Source of the DNA: Woeseiaceae bacterium
GTDB taxonomy: Bacteria > Pseudomonadota > Gammaproteobacteria > Steroidobacterales > Woeseiaceae
DNA: 51,423 bases
Assembly: GCA_030065985.1 (NCBI GenBank)
Contig: JASJCM010000007.1
Span: 1-51,423 of the forward strand
Reading direction: 5' to 3'
Under the pieces are notes generated by a model. It worked only from the letters and a program-made list of their open reading frames with translations. It was not told where the DNA came from and searched no databases. Every line of letters begins with the position of its first letter. Position 1 is the stretch's first letter. Positions 28,397-37,155 of the stretch are shown piece after piece. The position numbers were made by a program, and so were the translations under genes.

Positions 28397-28744
28397 CTAG
28401 CGCAACACCCAGCGGAAAAACTTCACGATTAGCAATCCCCCGACGGCAATAGCCGCGGCGATGCTATTGACTGGCGATACCAGCATCTGCAGCCATTCTG
28501 TCTCGACTTCGACGACTGACATCGGCAGAAACTGGCTCACGAAGTTGACCGCGGCAAACACCGGGCTTGCGACGAACGCGAAGCCGATCAGGACTACAAG
28601 GCCGAACAGCGACCACAGGAGCATTGCTCGATAACGCTGTCGGTCGACCCTGCGCATGACGTCGCCAAGGAAGCGTTCGCTGTCGAAGGTCTGTTCCGCC
28701 TGCTCGAACAGGGCTTGCAGGCGCGGATCCAATTCTGTGGTCAT
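28397..28744 (-). CDS. Membrane protein cotranscribed with an ECF sigma factor, possible anti-sigma
   Basis: A 115-residue protein with a cytosolic N-terminal part (residues 1-38) and two membrane segments (MLLWSLFGLVVLIGFAFVAS and VNSIAAAIAVGGLLIVKFF). No zinc HxxxCxxC anti-sigma motif is present. Its start overlaps the sigma-factor stop by 4 nt (ATGA), so it is translationally coupled and may act as a partner or anti-sigma. This role is inferred from position only. Confidence 0.72.
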   Translation of the reverse strand: MTTELDPRLQALFEQAEQTFDSERFLGDVMRRVDRQRYRAMLLWSLFGLVVLIGFAFVASPVFAAVNFVSQFLPMSVVEVETEWLQMLVSPVNSIAAAIAVGGLLIVKFFRWVLR

Positions 28745-29304
28745 GCCTCACTCCCTTGCGGTTCGAGGTACGCAACCAGCAGTTCCTGGAGTTTTTGCGT
28801 ACCGCGGCGAATATGTGACTTGACGGTGCCAAGGGGCAGTCCCGTGAAGTCCTCGATTTCGGCGTGCGTCATGCGCTCGTGGTAACTCAGCACGATGCAC
28901 AGCCGCACATCATCTGGAAGAGTTGCCAGCGCCCGGTCGAGGTCCATCGCGATGCCGGGCGCGTCTTGCTGTGCAATCGCTGCCTCCGAGTGTTCCTCGG
29001 CAGCTTCGAGCGGATCGTTGCGCCGTCTGTGCTGCAGCCACGTGTTGATTGCGAGCCGCTTCAGCCACGGCGCGAAGCGCTCGGCATCGAGCAGCTGGTC
29101 GATCGATCGCCAGGCTTGCATGAACACCTGTTGCGACAGGTCGTCGGCGAGGTCCGCATTGCCGCAGGAGCGGCGCATCAGGTTGCGGATCCATGTCTGG
29201 CGCCGCGAGACGAGCTCCGCGAACGCGTCGCGGTCACCTGTGCGGGACAGTCCGACGAGCACTGTCTCGGTGCTCTTCGACAGGAAATCAGGGGCGTGGG
29301 GCAA
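28741..29304 (-). CDS. ECF-type RNA polymerase sigma factor
   Basis: A sigma-70 family protein of the extracytoplasmic-function type, 188 residues. Region 2 lies near residues 15-85 (ADLADDLSQQVFMQAWRSID) and region 4 near 125-175 (ALATLPDDVRLCIVLSYHERMTHAEIEDFTGLPLGTVKSHIRRG). TTG 29304 is chosen because the reading frame upstream of it overlaps the preceding gene; the start follows that gene's stop by only 4 nt. It is the middle gene of a three-gene operon with a DUF6249-like membrane protein and a possible anti-sigma. The signal sensed is unknown. Confidence 0.9.
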   Translation of the reverse strand: MPHAPDFLSKSTETVLVGLSRTGDRDAFAELVSRRQTWIRNLMRRSCGNADLADDLSQQVFMQAWRSIDQLLDAERFAPWLKRLAINTWLQHRRRNDPLEAAEEHSEAAIAQQDAPGIAMDLDRALATLPDDVRLCIVLSYHERMTHAEIEDFTGLPLGTVKSHIRRGTQKLQELLVAYLEPQGSEA

Positions 29305-29308
29305 GGCA

Positions 29309-29707
29309 TTAACCCAATGGCGGGTATCCCGAGTCCTGTTTTTCCGAACGCTTCGCAAACTGGGCGGCAACGAGCAGGCCGATGCCAACGGAGGCGACGA
29401 GACTGGCAACGCCGAGCAGCGGCATGAACGCACGTTCATCGATGAGGTAGCCCATGAGTGCCAAACCCGGTGCGACGAATAACGTGATAAGCCCTCCGAC
29501 CGTCAGGTCGCGCGATGTGTTCTTTCCGGTGCCCAGCAGCTTGTTCGTGAGCTCCTGATCAGGCGGCTTACCGGCCTCGACCATGCGGCGCAGCGTTTCA
29601 TGCTGCGCTTCGCGCTTGCGGATGCTGTCCCAGACACCCGATACGACTGTGGCGGCGACGAACATCCAGAAACCAAATGCGGCCAGCCCAAAAATTCCAC
29701 TATTCAT
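29309..29707 (-). CDS. DUF6249-like membrane protein
   Basis: A 132-residue protein with three membrane segments (GFWMFVAATVVSGVW; LTVGGLITLFVAPGLALMGYLI; MPLLGVASLVASVGIGLLVAAQF). A cytosolic loop has the HETLRRMVEAGKPPDQEL pattern shared by membrane proteins often coded with ECF sigma factors. It has a strong GAGGAG ribosome-binding site and is the first gene of the sigma operon. The family name is from memory of the pattern, not from a search. Confidence 0.75.
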   Translation of the reverse strand: MNSGIFGLAAFGFWMFVAATVVSGVWDSIRKREAQHETLRRMVEAGKPPDQELTNKLLGTGKNTSRDLTVGGLITLFVAPGLALMGYLIDERAFMPLLGVASLVASVGIGLLVAAQFAKRSEKQDSGYPPLG

Positions 29708-29777
29708 ACCGTTCTCCTCAAAAATAACGGTTTCTATAGGTGGAGATGCGGGTTTTCCGTCCCTGGATGCAGGTCCT

Positions 29778-29806
29778 GCAAATTAAGGCCCCGCCAGGCG
29801 GGGCCT
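29778..29806 (-). terminator. Rho-independent terminator of the mscS operon
   Basis: AGGCCCCGCC and GGCGGGGCCT (29786-29806) flank a single central base, which opens to a 5-nt loop. Read leftward, the stem is followed by TTAATTTG. It lies just past the mscS stop. Confidence 0.85.
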
Positions 29807-29812
29807 CGAGGT

Positions 29813-30727
29813 TCAATCCTTGACCGTATAAAGGTGTACGTCCTGTTGCGGGAACGGGAACGAAATATCTTCGTCGTCGAAGCGCTTTTTGATCTTCTCG
29901 GTCAGGTCGAAATACACACCCCAGTAGTCGCCCGAGGCGACCCAGGGCCGCACGACGAAGTTGACGCTGCTGTCGGCTAGCGCCTGCACCGCGATCAGAC
30001 ACTCGGGGTCCTTCAGGATGCGCTCGTCGGCGTTGACCAGTTCGCGCAACGTCGCGTGCACCTTGTCGAGGTCATCGCTGTAGCTGACGCCGACGGTGAG
30101 ATCCACGCGCCGCGTGTCGTTCGCCGAGTAATTGGTGATGATGCTGTCCATGATCTGGCTGTTCGGCACGATGATCTTCTTGTTGTCGGGTGTCTTCAGC
30201 ACCGTGGTCAGGATCTGCACCTCTTCCACGCTGCCGGCGATACCTGCGGCCTCCACGTAGTCACCCACCTTGTACGGCCTGAATAGTACGATCAGCACGC
30301 CGGCCGCGAAGTTTGACAGCGAGCCCTGCAAAGCAAGGCCAACGGCCAGGCCGGCGGCACCGAAGATGGCGATGAACGACGTTGTCTGGATACCGAGCGC
30401 GCCGATTGCCGCGATGATGACGACGACCATGAGCGCCATGCTGACAAGATTGCCGACAAACTTCTGGAGGGTCTGGTCGACCTGCTGGCGATCCATGACC
30501 TTCGTCATTCCGCGCACGACAAGCTTTACGACAAACCGACCGATATAGAAGATCAGGATTGCGACAATCAGGTTCTTGCCGAAGTTCACGAACAGTGTCG
30601 AGTCGATTCCGCTATTTCTAAGGAATTCGAGCATTGTGTTTGGATCCATACTGGTTACGGCATCAACGGCTTCATTAACTGTGTTGTTGGCCGTTTCTTC
30701 AACAGCAGCTTCGGGTTGTTCTTGCAT
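29813..30727 (-). CDS. mscS: Small-conductance mechanosensitive channel (MscS)
   Basis: Inner-membrane channel that releases solutes on hypo-osmotic shock. It has 304 residues. After an acidic N-terminal part come three membrane helices; the pore-lining TM3 is FGAAGLAVGLALQGSLSNFAAG with the family Gly/Ala pattern. The beta domain (LFRPYKVGDYVEAAG) and C-terminal alpha/beta domain follow (VPNSQIMDSIITNYS). It lies 12 nt downstream of the gene at 30740-31858 on the same strand and ends at a terminator. Confidence 0.96.
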   Translation of the reverse strand: MQEQPEAAVEETANNTVNEAVDAVTSMDPNTMLEFLRNSGIDSTLFVNFGKNLIVAILIFYIGRFVVKLVVRGMTKVMDRQQVDQTLQKFVGNLVSMALMVVVIIAAIGALGIQTTSFIAIFGAAGLAVGLALQGSLSNFAAGVLIVLFRPYKVGDYVEAAGIAGSVEEVQILTTVLKTPDNKKIIVPNSQIMDSIITNYSANDTRRVDLTVGVSYSDDLDKVHATLRELVNADERILKDPECLIAVQALADSSVNFVVRPWVASGDYWGVYFDLTEKIKKRFDDEDISFPFPQQDVHLYTVKD

Positions 30728-30739
30728 GAGGGGTCCTTT

Positions 30740-31858
30740 CTATTGTCCGGGCACGCCGGCAACGCCAGGCCGGAAACGGAAGATCCGGTACGGCCCGCTA
30801 TTGCTGATGTGCTCGCGTGATTGAAGAATGAGTTCGGGCAGCGCGCTGTCCGCTATGTAGAGATACCCGTCAGGCCCGAACGACAGGGCGTCGGGCCAGC
30901 GTAAACGGTCGGATTCGATAAGTGTCGCCGGGTCCCGGTCGGGGCCAGCGATGAAAATGGAGTTGTGTTCTATGGCTGTGATGTACACGTTGCCTGCGAC
31001 ATCGACGCTCAGGCCATCGCTGAGCGGCTTGTCCGAGACCCGCTCAACGCGATTCGCGAGCTGTCCAGGGGGCAATGAGTCGTTACGCAGATCGCGCAGG
31101 CGCACGCGATAGAGCCCGGAACCACTAAGTGCTCCGTAATACAGCCATTCCGGTCCGAGTGCGATCCCGTCGATGCCGCCGCGCAAGGTCACGATGCCGC
31201 CAAGAAACTCCATGTTTCGGCCCATGCTGCGAATCATGTATTCCTCGGCCGCGACCGACTCGTGTCCTTCGAGCACGCGCCGCGCGCTGCCCATTTCGAC
31301 GTCATAGACAATGATTGCGGGCGATTTGCGCCAGACGCTCGTATCTGCGATTACGAGCGTGTTGCCGTCCGCTGATACCTGAAGGTCCTGCAAAAAAGAG
31401 CCAAACGGCGCGATGTCGGGACTGAGCTTTTGCTCGCGTATTACAGTGTCGGTGTCGAGGTCGATCGCAACGATGCGCGCCGGACGCGTGCCGTGGTTGC
31501 CATGGTCGATCGTCCACAACCGATTGAACCGGTCGATGGCAACCCCAAGCACCGTATCGAAAAGCTCGTCCTGCTGGCCCCAGGACGGATAGGGTACGGC
31601 GGCGCCGCGAACATACTCGAGCAGCTTGTTGCCTTGCGGCCGTGCTTCGGGATGCACGGTGAAAAAGAGTCGATCGTCCCGGTTGACCGCCACGTTGCCG
31701 ACCGGCTCCGAGTAGGTCAGCACCTCTTCGAGCGAACCGGAATCGAGGATCGGGCTGGTCGAGAGGTCGGGATAGGCCGTGCCGCCTCCGTAACGAACCC
31801 AGAGGCTGGTAGTCCCGATAATCGCGAGAACGAGAAAGAACAGCAGTATTTTTTTCAT
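30740..31858 (-). CDS. Secreted beta-propeller of the Yellow/royal-jelly type
   Basis: A 372-residue protein with an N-terminal signal or anchor (ILLFFLVLAIIGTTSLWV) and a propeller of the MRJP/Yellow (SMP-30-related) kind. Signatures are PVGNVAVNRDDRLFFTVHPE, LGVAIDRFNRLWTIDHGN, GGIDGIALGPEWLYYGALSG and KPLSDGLSVDVAGNVYITA. Family members in insects bind small amines; bacterial versions are uncharacterised. Likely cotranscribed with mscS, 12 nt downstream; the link in function is unclear. Confidence 0.82.
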   Translation of the reverse strand: MKKILLFFLVLAIIGTTSLWVRYGGGTAYPDLSTSPILDSGSLEEVLTYSEPVGNVAVNRDDRLFFTVHPEARPQGNKLLEYVRGAAVPYPSWGQQDELFDTVLGVAIDRFNRLWTIDHGNHGTRPARIVAIDLDTDTVIREQKLSPDIAPFGSFLQDLQVSADGNTLVIADTSVWRKSPAIIVYDVEMGSARRVLEGHESVAAEEYMIRSMGRNMEFLGGIVTLRGGIDGIALGPEWLYYGALSGSGLYRVRLRDLRNDSLPPGQLANRVERVSDKPLSDGLSVDVAGNVYITAIEHNSIFIAGPDRDPATLIESDRLRWPDALSFGPDGYLYIADSALPELILQSREHISNSGPYRIFRFRPGVAGVPGQ

Positions 31859-31919
31859 TCTTGGCTGAGGTAGCCCGTTGTCACTCCCCGGTGAAATAGT
31901 ACATCAAAGCGACGCGATT

Positions 31920-32795
31920 TCAGACCCGGAGAGCAACAAACCAGGCCACCACGACGAGTGCCAGAGCCAAGCCACCGGCGATTCTCTGGGTACGCGGCGG
32001 TGCCGGCATCCTGCCGACCAGGGTCAATACCATCCCCGCCGCAAAACCGCAGACGAACCCCATCAGGTGGGCACCGATGTCCGTGTTTTCGTCGCCAGTG
32101 CCCGTGAACATGAGCAATGCGAGTCCGCCAATGATCGGGCCGAGGCGCGTTGACCAGCGATCCTGCGCCATTAGCTGGCCTCGCCAGACGTATCCGGCCA
32201 GGAGGCCGAGCGTTGCAAAGACCGCAGTGGATGCGCCGATCGACCGATGCGTCGATTCCAGCAACAACGTGTTGGCAGTATTGCCAAGTGCGGCCGCAAC
32301 GAGGATCGTCAGCCACGCGACGCCCGACCCGAGCAGCCGGCCTGCGAATATTCCGAAGAAGACGCCAAACACGAGATTGCCCAGCAAGTGCTGAATATCA
32401 GCATGCAGCGTCAGCGCGGTGATTGTGCGCCACCATTCGCCGGACCGAATCAGGGTACCGTCCACCCGACCGGCCGCCAGCCAGTCGCCGCCGAAAAAGG
32501 AGTAACCAGCCATGCCCGTCACGGCACAGACGATGAGGACATAGGCGATCAGGCCGGGTAACGCATCCTGGTAAACGACGCGTTTGCGGCGCTTCGGCTG
32601 CACCGGTGGGTTCTCGTCATCGTAGAGGCGCAGTTCCGCGACCGCCCTGGCCGAGTCCGCTGCCGGCACGACGAGGGCGCAGCTCAGGCCGTCGTCGATG
32701 ATTTCGTAGACGATTTGCGCGGACGCAAGTACCAGCGCGCGGTCGGAACAACCGCGCCGGTTACGGCTCTCATATACAACACGCCAATCGTCCAT
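31920..32795 (-). CDS. Rhomboid family intramembrane serine protease
   Basis: A 292-residue protein. A soluble N-terminal domain of about 100 residues (WRVVYESRNRRGCSDRALVL, similar to a site-2-like ligand domain) is followed by a basic stretch (PKRRKRV) and seven or so membrane helices. The catalytic serine lies in SIGASTAVFATLG and the histidine in IGAHLMGFVCGFAAG; HLLGNLVFGVFFG is the conserved helix-2 motif. ATG 32795 is used because the 94 residues upstream read through the divergent promoter region. Confidence 0.92.
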   Translation of the reverse strand: MDDWRVVYESRNRRGCSDRALVLASAQIVYEIIDDGLSCALVVPAADSARAVAELRLYDDENPPVQPKRRKRVVYQDALPGLIAYVLIVCAVTGMAGYSFFGGDWLAAGRVDGTLIRSGEWWRTITALTLHADIQHLLGNLVFGVFFGIFAGRLLGSGVAWLTILVAAALGNTANTLLLESTHRSIGASTAVFATLGLLAGYVWRGQLMAQDRWSTRLGPIIGGLALLMFTGTGDENTDIGAHLMGFVCGFAAGMVLTLVGRMPAPPRTQRIAGGLALALVVVAWFVALRV

Positions 32796-32849
32796 CAATT
32801 CAGGGTAGCAAGATTGCGGTAAGCTAAGGTCCGAAATCTGGGGACGTGC

Positions 32850-33398
32850 ATGAGAAATACAATCCTGGCAGCGCTGCTCATTGCCTGCGTGCCCGCCGCG
32901 TGGGGTGAAGTTCGCGACGCCGCAGCCAATGGTTTCACAACGGTCAATGAAGCCGTAATCGACGCCGAACGTGCGGCTGCCTGGAAAGCCGCGGTGCATG
33001 GTATCGGTCAGTGGTGGAGTTCGGATCACACGGTGTCGGGTGATGCGGCTCGCATGAGTATCGATCCGACGATGCAAGGTTGTTTTTGCGAGTCACTGGG
33101 CGAGCAGGCCGGTGTCGTGCATCTGACGGTCACGATGGTGAATCCAACGGTGCTGCTGCGCCTGACCGGTGGTCTCGGCCCCCTCGGCCTGATGGGTCTT
33201 GACGGCAATATGACCTGGGAATTCGAAGACGTGGAAGAGGGCACTCGCGTGCGCTTCACGTACGCGGTCGGCGGTTATTCCCCCACAGGTCTCGACACGA
33301 TTGCACCTGCGGTCGATGGTGTCATCGCCGAAGCCCTGCATCGACTGAAGCGCTACGTTGAAACTGGCAGCCCTGAGGAGCCCGCGCGCGGTGACTGA
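32850..33398 (+). CDS. Secreted SRPBCC-domain protein
   Basis: A 182-residue protein with a signal peptide (NTILAALLIACVPAAWG) and an SRPBCC/Bet v 1-like domain (SWWSSDHTVSG-like WWSSDHTVSGDAARMSID, then TWEFEDVEEGTRVRFTYAVGGY). The domain binds hydrophobic ligands in known members. Divergent from the rhomboid gene. The end overlaps the Nudix gene start by 8 nt if GTG 33391 is used. Confidence 0.82.
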   Translation: MRNTILAALLIACVPAAWGEVRDAAANGFTTVNEAVIDAERAAAWKAAVHGIGQWWSSDHTVSGDAARMSIDPTMQGCFCESLGEQAGVVHLTVTMVNPTVLLRLTGGLGPLGLMGLDGNMTWEFEDVEEGTRVRFTYAVGGYSPTGLDTIAPAVDGVIAEALHRLKRYVETGSPEEPARGD

Positions 33399-34161
33399 GA
33401 TGTCCCATGCCCGACCGTCATCGACCGTGATACTGGCGCGGCAGGGGAGGAACGAGCCTGAGTTGTTCATGGTGCAGCGCCATCCGCAGTCATCCTTCGG
33501 CGAGGCGTATGCCTTTCCGGGTGGCACCGTCGATCCTGAAGACAACGCGGTCCATGAATGCTGCCGCGGCGTGAGTGAGCTTGCGGCGAACTCCCGGCTC
33601 GGCGTGAAGGCTGACGGACTGGACTACTACAGTGCCGGCATCCGCGAGCTGTTCGAGGAATCCGGTGTCCTGCTGGCGGATTTCGAGCGTGTTCCGGAAG
33701 GTCTCGAAGCTGCGCGTGATGCGCTTAATGATCGCAGCGATAAGTGGGATGCGTTTGTCGTGCGCAACAAGCTGGAGCTGCGATGTGATTCTCTGCACTA
33801 CATCAGCCACTGGATTACGCCACCATCGTTTCCTGACCGGTATTCGACGCGTTTCTTCGTCGCCGCGTTGCCGGAAGGTCAGGCGGCCGTGCACTGCGGG
33901 GGCGAGCTGACCGACTCCTGCTGGATGACAGCGCACGATGTGCTCGAGGCGGGAAGGGCAAGAGAGATTAGCCTGCACTATCCGACTGTCAAATCACTTG
34001 AGAGTGTGGCCCGGCACAAGACTTTCGAGGCGCTGGTGGACTGGGCAGCGTCCTGCGTCGAATGGGGTGTCACGACGATGTTGCCAGTCGTAATCGAACG
34101 GGACGGTAAGCCCGAAGTCGTGCTTCCGGGCGACCGCGATTATCCGGGCTATCCGGCATGA
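33391..34161 (+). CDS. NUDT19-like Nudix hydrolase
   Basis: A 256-residue Nudix protein. The Nudix box is split: AFPGGTVDPEDN is separated by about 35 residues from AGIRELFEESGVLL (RELxEExG, catalytic glutamates present). This long insertion is a feature of NUDT19-type CoA diphosphatases. GTG 33391 is supported by GAGGAG 10 nt upstream; ATG 33400 is the alternative. The stop overlaps the next start (ATGA), so translation is coupled to the MBL protein. Confidence 0.86.
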   Translation: MTEMSHARPSSTVILARQGRNEPELFMVQRHPQSSFGEAYAFPGGTVDPEDNAVHECCRGVSELAANSRLGVKADGLDYYSAGIRELFEESGVLLADFERVPEGLEAARDALNDRSDKWDAFVVRNKLELRCDSLHYISHWITPPSFPDRYSTRFFVAALPEGQAAVHCGGELTDSCWMTAHDVLEAGRAREISLHYPTVKSLESVARHKTFEALVDWAASCVEWGVTTMLPVVIERDGKPEVVLPGDRDYPGYPA

Positions 34162-34997
34162 AGAACTTCGGTCCCACGATGGAGCCGGTGACGGCGCTGC
34201 TACCTGGTGTGCGGCGCTTCGTTGCCCCGAATCCGTCGATGATGACCGGGCCCGGCACCAATACCTACCTGTTCGGCAAGCGCGAGATCGCAGTGCTCGA
34301 CCCAGGGCCCGTTATCGAATCGCACCTCGAGCATATCGAGCGCGACGCGGGTGGGACGATCCGCTGGATACTCGTGACACACACGCATCCCGACCACTCG
34401 CCCGCCGCATGTGTGCTTGCCGAACGAACCGGGGCAGAGTTGCTCGGTCGTCCCGCACCCAATGGCGAGCACCAGGACAGCACCTTTGTGCCTGACCGCG
34501 TGCTTGAGGACGGTGATGCTCTGGCGACGGATGAGTTCGTGCTCGAAGCTGTACACACGCCTGGTCACGCGTCGAACCACTTGTGCTATCGACACGTTGC
34601 GAGCAACTGGCTGTTTACGGGCGATCACGTGATCGACGGATCGACGGTCGTCATCAATCCGCCTGACGGCAATATGAAGCAGTACATCGAGTCGCTGCGC
34701 CGCGTCCTGGAACTCGGTATCGAGGCCATTGTTCCGGGCCATGGAGAAGTCATCAAAGACTATGAACGACTCGTCAACTGGATCATCGACCATCGTCTCG
34801 AGCGCGAGGCGAAAGTCGTTGCTGCGCTCGAGACGAATCCGGGCCTGACCTCACATGATCTTGTGCCACATGTTTATCAGGATGTGCCAGAGCAGCTCTA
34901 TGGGCTCGCAGAGCGCTCCCTGCTTGCACACCTGATCAAGCTGGCAGAGGATGGCCGCGCTGATAACTCGAGCGACCATTGGAGTCTGCTGGATTGA
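34158..34997 (+). CDS. Metallo-beta-lactamase-fold hydrolase, LACTB2-like
   Basis: A 279-residue MBL-fold protein with the metal motif THTHPDHSPAA (HxHxDH, near residues 73-78), then HTPGHASNHLCY, FTGDHVIDGSTVV and VPGHGEVI. The C-terminal winged-helix part (LVPHVYQDVPEQLYGLAERSLLAHLIKLAEDG) matches LACTB2, an endoribonuclease in animals; bacterial members may be thioesterases or RNases. It overlaps both neighbours by 4 nt, so the three rightward genes 33391-36172 form one operon with the SRPBCC gene before them. Confidence 0.9.
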   Translation: MKNFGPTMEPVTALLPGVRRFVAPNPSMMTGPGTNTYLFGKREIAVLDPGPVIESHLEHIERDAGGTIRWILVTHTHPDHSPAACVLAERTGAELLGRPAPNGEHQDSTFVPDRVLEDGDALATDEFVLEAVHTPGHASNHLCYRHVASNWLFTGDHVIDGSTVVINPPDGNMKQYIESLRRVLELGIEAIVPGHGEVIKDYERLVNWIIDHRLEREAKVVAALETNPGLTSHDLVPHVYQDVPEQLYGLAERSLLAHLIKLAEDGRADNSSDHWSLLD

Positions 34998-36172
34998 AGG
35001 TGCGCAGATCAGCGTTGTTCGTCGCGTTGGGCTTTGTGGCAATTGGGTTTGCGGGCCTGACGTTGCATTACGGAAGGGCGGTCCCCGAAAAGCCCGATGT
35101 GGAGCTTGAGTCGTCGCCTGAGACTGTCGTGGCATCGTCCTTCAAAGCCTCGCGCGAGCTCGAGCCCATTCCCGAGGCGCCGCCAGGGCGCATGACACCG
35201 GAAATGCTCGAATTGATTACGCATGGGCTACCGATCGAAGGCTGCGACAAGTTTTCGGGCACGCAACTCGATTTTGGAAGGGAAGAAGAGCAAAAAGAAG
35301 AGATTCGTAAGGCCGTGCAACTACTGTCAGTGTCGGGTGATCCAGAGTATTTGATTGGCGCTGCGTTGCTGGATTTCGAGCGTGGGGATGACGGCAGTCA
35401 CCCCTTGCTGGAGCAGGCCCTGCAGCAATTGCCTGAGCATCCGGTTGCGCTCTGGCACAAGATGCAGCACTGCCGCGGTACAGGCTGCGAGAGATCTGCC
35501 AGTGCGAGAGCATTGACTCAGGCCGACCCCACCAACGGCCTGATGTGGATTAAAGTTGCAGCCGAGCACATACGCGATGGCAATCCCGGGGAGGCGGAAG
35601 CCGCGTTGCGGCGCGCGATTGCAGCGCCACGATTCGACAACTACTTCATCGACTATGTCACGGTGATCGAGCGCGCTCTGGCAGCAACTACCGAAATGGA
35701 TTACGCCCAGCGTGTTGTCTATGGCATAGGTATTTCGGCCGCGGCGGCGATTCCGATGTACGGCGATATATTCAATGCTTGCAAGTCGGAAACGAACGAC
35801 GCCGCAGTTTGGTCCCCCCTCTGCGATGAGCTCGGCCAAAGCATGGCCGATCGTAGCCGCGACCTCATGTCCACAATGATCGGGCACGGGCTTCGTAAAG
35901 TGGCAGCAACCAGGGTTGGCGATGCCGACAGGGCGGCGGTAATGCAGCGAGAGAGAGATCACATGCAAGAACGTTACATCGACACGCAGACGCGCGTCGG
36001 TGCCCATGCGGTGCTTCTCAACGACCATGCCGTCCTTCAGCGCTACATCGACACATTCCGTGCCCATGGCGAGATGCGGGCTATCGACAACCTCGTGGAC
36101 GAGGCTATTCGCCTGCGCGCCGACGAGACCTACGACCAGTGCAATTTCGTAATTCGACAACTGGACGACTAA
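34994..36172 (+). CDS. Membrane-anchored TPR-like protein of unknown function
   Basis: A 392-residue protein with an N-terminal anchor (RRSALFVALGFVAIGFAGLTL) and a long soluble, mostly helical part resembling degenerate TPR or Sel1-type repeats (DPEYLIGAALLDFERG, then NPGEAEAALRRAIAAPRF). Several cysteines (CDKF, CRGTGC, CKSE, CDEL, CNFV) could form disulfides in the periplasm. TTG 34994 overlaps the preceding stop (TTGA), with GGAG 9 nt upstream; GTG 35000 is the alternative. The end overlaps korB, which is convergent, by 4 nt. Confidence 0.75.
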   Translation: MKVRRSALFVALGFVAIGFAGLTLHYGRAVPEKPDVELESSPETVVASSFKASRELEPIPEAPPGRMTPEMLELITHGLPIEGCDKFSGTQLDFGREEEQKEEIRKAVQLLSVSGDPEYLIGAALLDFERGDDGSHPLLEQALQQLPEHPVALWHKMQHCRGTGCERSASARALTQADPTNGLMWIKVAAEHIRDGNPGEAEAALRRAIAAPRFDNYFIDYVTVIERALAATTEMDYAQRVVYGIGISAAAAIPMYGDIFNACKSETNDAAVWSPLCDELGQSMADRSRDLMSTMIGHGLRKVAATRVGDADRAAVMQRERDHMQERYIDTQTRVGAHAVLLNDHAVLQRYIDTFRAHGEMRAIDNLVDEAIRLRADETYDQCNFVIRQLDD

Positions 36173-37155
36173 TCCACGGTCCAGCTGCTCGGTCCCTCGA
36201 TGATGTCCGCGACGCTTTTCCTGCGTTTCATCTGCGTCGGGTGCTTCGCGTAGAACGCATCTTCATAGCTCTGCGCCGGCTGCCGATAGATCACGCCCAA
36301 TGCCACGGGCGTCTTCTGGTCGATCAGCATGCGAGCTATGGTCGGGTTGCGTTCGTCATGCACGAGCACCTCGTCTTTTGCGTCGGTTACGTCAATTACC
36401 TCGAGTGCCAGGGTGTCCTGGTTGAAGTGGATGCCCTTGCTGTTGTTCTCACCGAACAACATCGGTTCGCCATGCTTTACGTGCAGCTGCGTGTCCGGAG
36501 CTGTCTTTCTGTCGGTGAAGTCGGCGAAGACGTCTTCGTTGTAGACGATGCAGTTCTGGAAGATCTCGACGAACGCGGTACCTTCGAACGCGTGCGCCTG
36601 CTGCAAAACATCGCCCATGCCTTTCTTGTCGGTGTCGATGCCACGCGCAAAAAAATGCGTGCCTGAGCCCATCGCGAATTGGCCTGGTGACACTGGTGAT
36701 TCAACGGAGCCGGTCGGGCTCGACGGGGATGCCGTACCCACGCGCGACGTGGGCGAATACTGGCCTTTCGTCAGGCCATAGATCTCGTTATTGAACAGCA
36801 GCACCTTGATGCCGACATTGCGGCGCAGGGCGTGCAGAACATGATTGCCGCCAATCGACAGCGCATCGCCGTCGCCGGTCACAACCCACACATTGAGCTC
36901 GGGGTTCGCCAGCTTGAGGCCCGTCGCGATCGCAGGTGCGCGGCCGTGAATCGTGTGGAAACCGTAGGTATCGACATAGTAGGGAAAGCGCGCCGCGCAG
37001 CCGATACCCGAAATGAAGGCCGTCTTGTCCGGGTCCGCGCCGACGTCTGCGAGCGCCGTCTGCACCGCGCGCAGGATGGCGTAGTCGCCGCAGCCGGGGC
37101 ACCAGCGCACTTCCTGGGAGGTTGCGAAGTCCTTGGCAGTCAGTTTCGTGCTCAT
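36169..37155 (-). CDS. korB: 2-oxoacid:ferredoxin oxidoreductase, beta subunit
   Basis: The thiamine-diphosphate subunit of a KorAB-type oxidoreductase, which decarboxylates 2-oxoglutarate (or a related 2-oxoacid) to the acyl-CoA with reduction of ferredoxin. It has 328 residues. [4Fe-4S] ligands C19, C22 (RWCPGCGDY) and C53 are visible, with a fourth in VEIFQNCIVYNED. The ThDP/Mg motif is GDGDALSIGGNH. Translated in the same operon as korA with a 4-nt overlap. The substrate is inferred from the family; pyruvate or branched-chain forms cannot be excluded. Confidence 0.92.
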   Translation of the reverse strand: MSTKLTAKDFATSQEVRWCPGCGDYAILRAVQTALADVGADPDKTAFISGIGCAARFPYYVDTYGFHTIHGRAPAIATGLKLANPELNVWVVTGDGDALSIGGNHVLHALRRNVGIKVLLFNNEIYGLTKGQYSPTSRVGTASPSSPTGSVESPVSPGQFAMGSGTHFFARGIDTDKKGMGDVLQQAHAFEGTAFVEIFQNCIVYNEDVFADFTDRKTAPDTQLHVKHGEPMLFGENNSKGIHFNQDTLALEVIDVTDAKDEVLVHDERNPTIARMLIDQKTPVALGVIYRQPAQSYEDAFYAKHPTQMKRRKSVADIIEGPSSWTVD

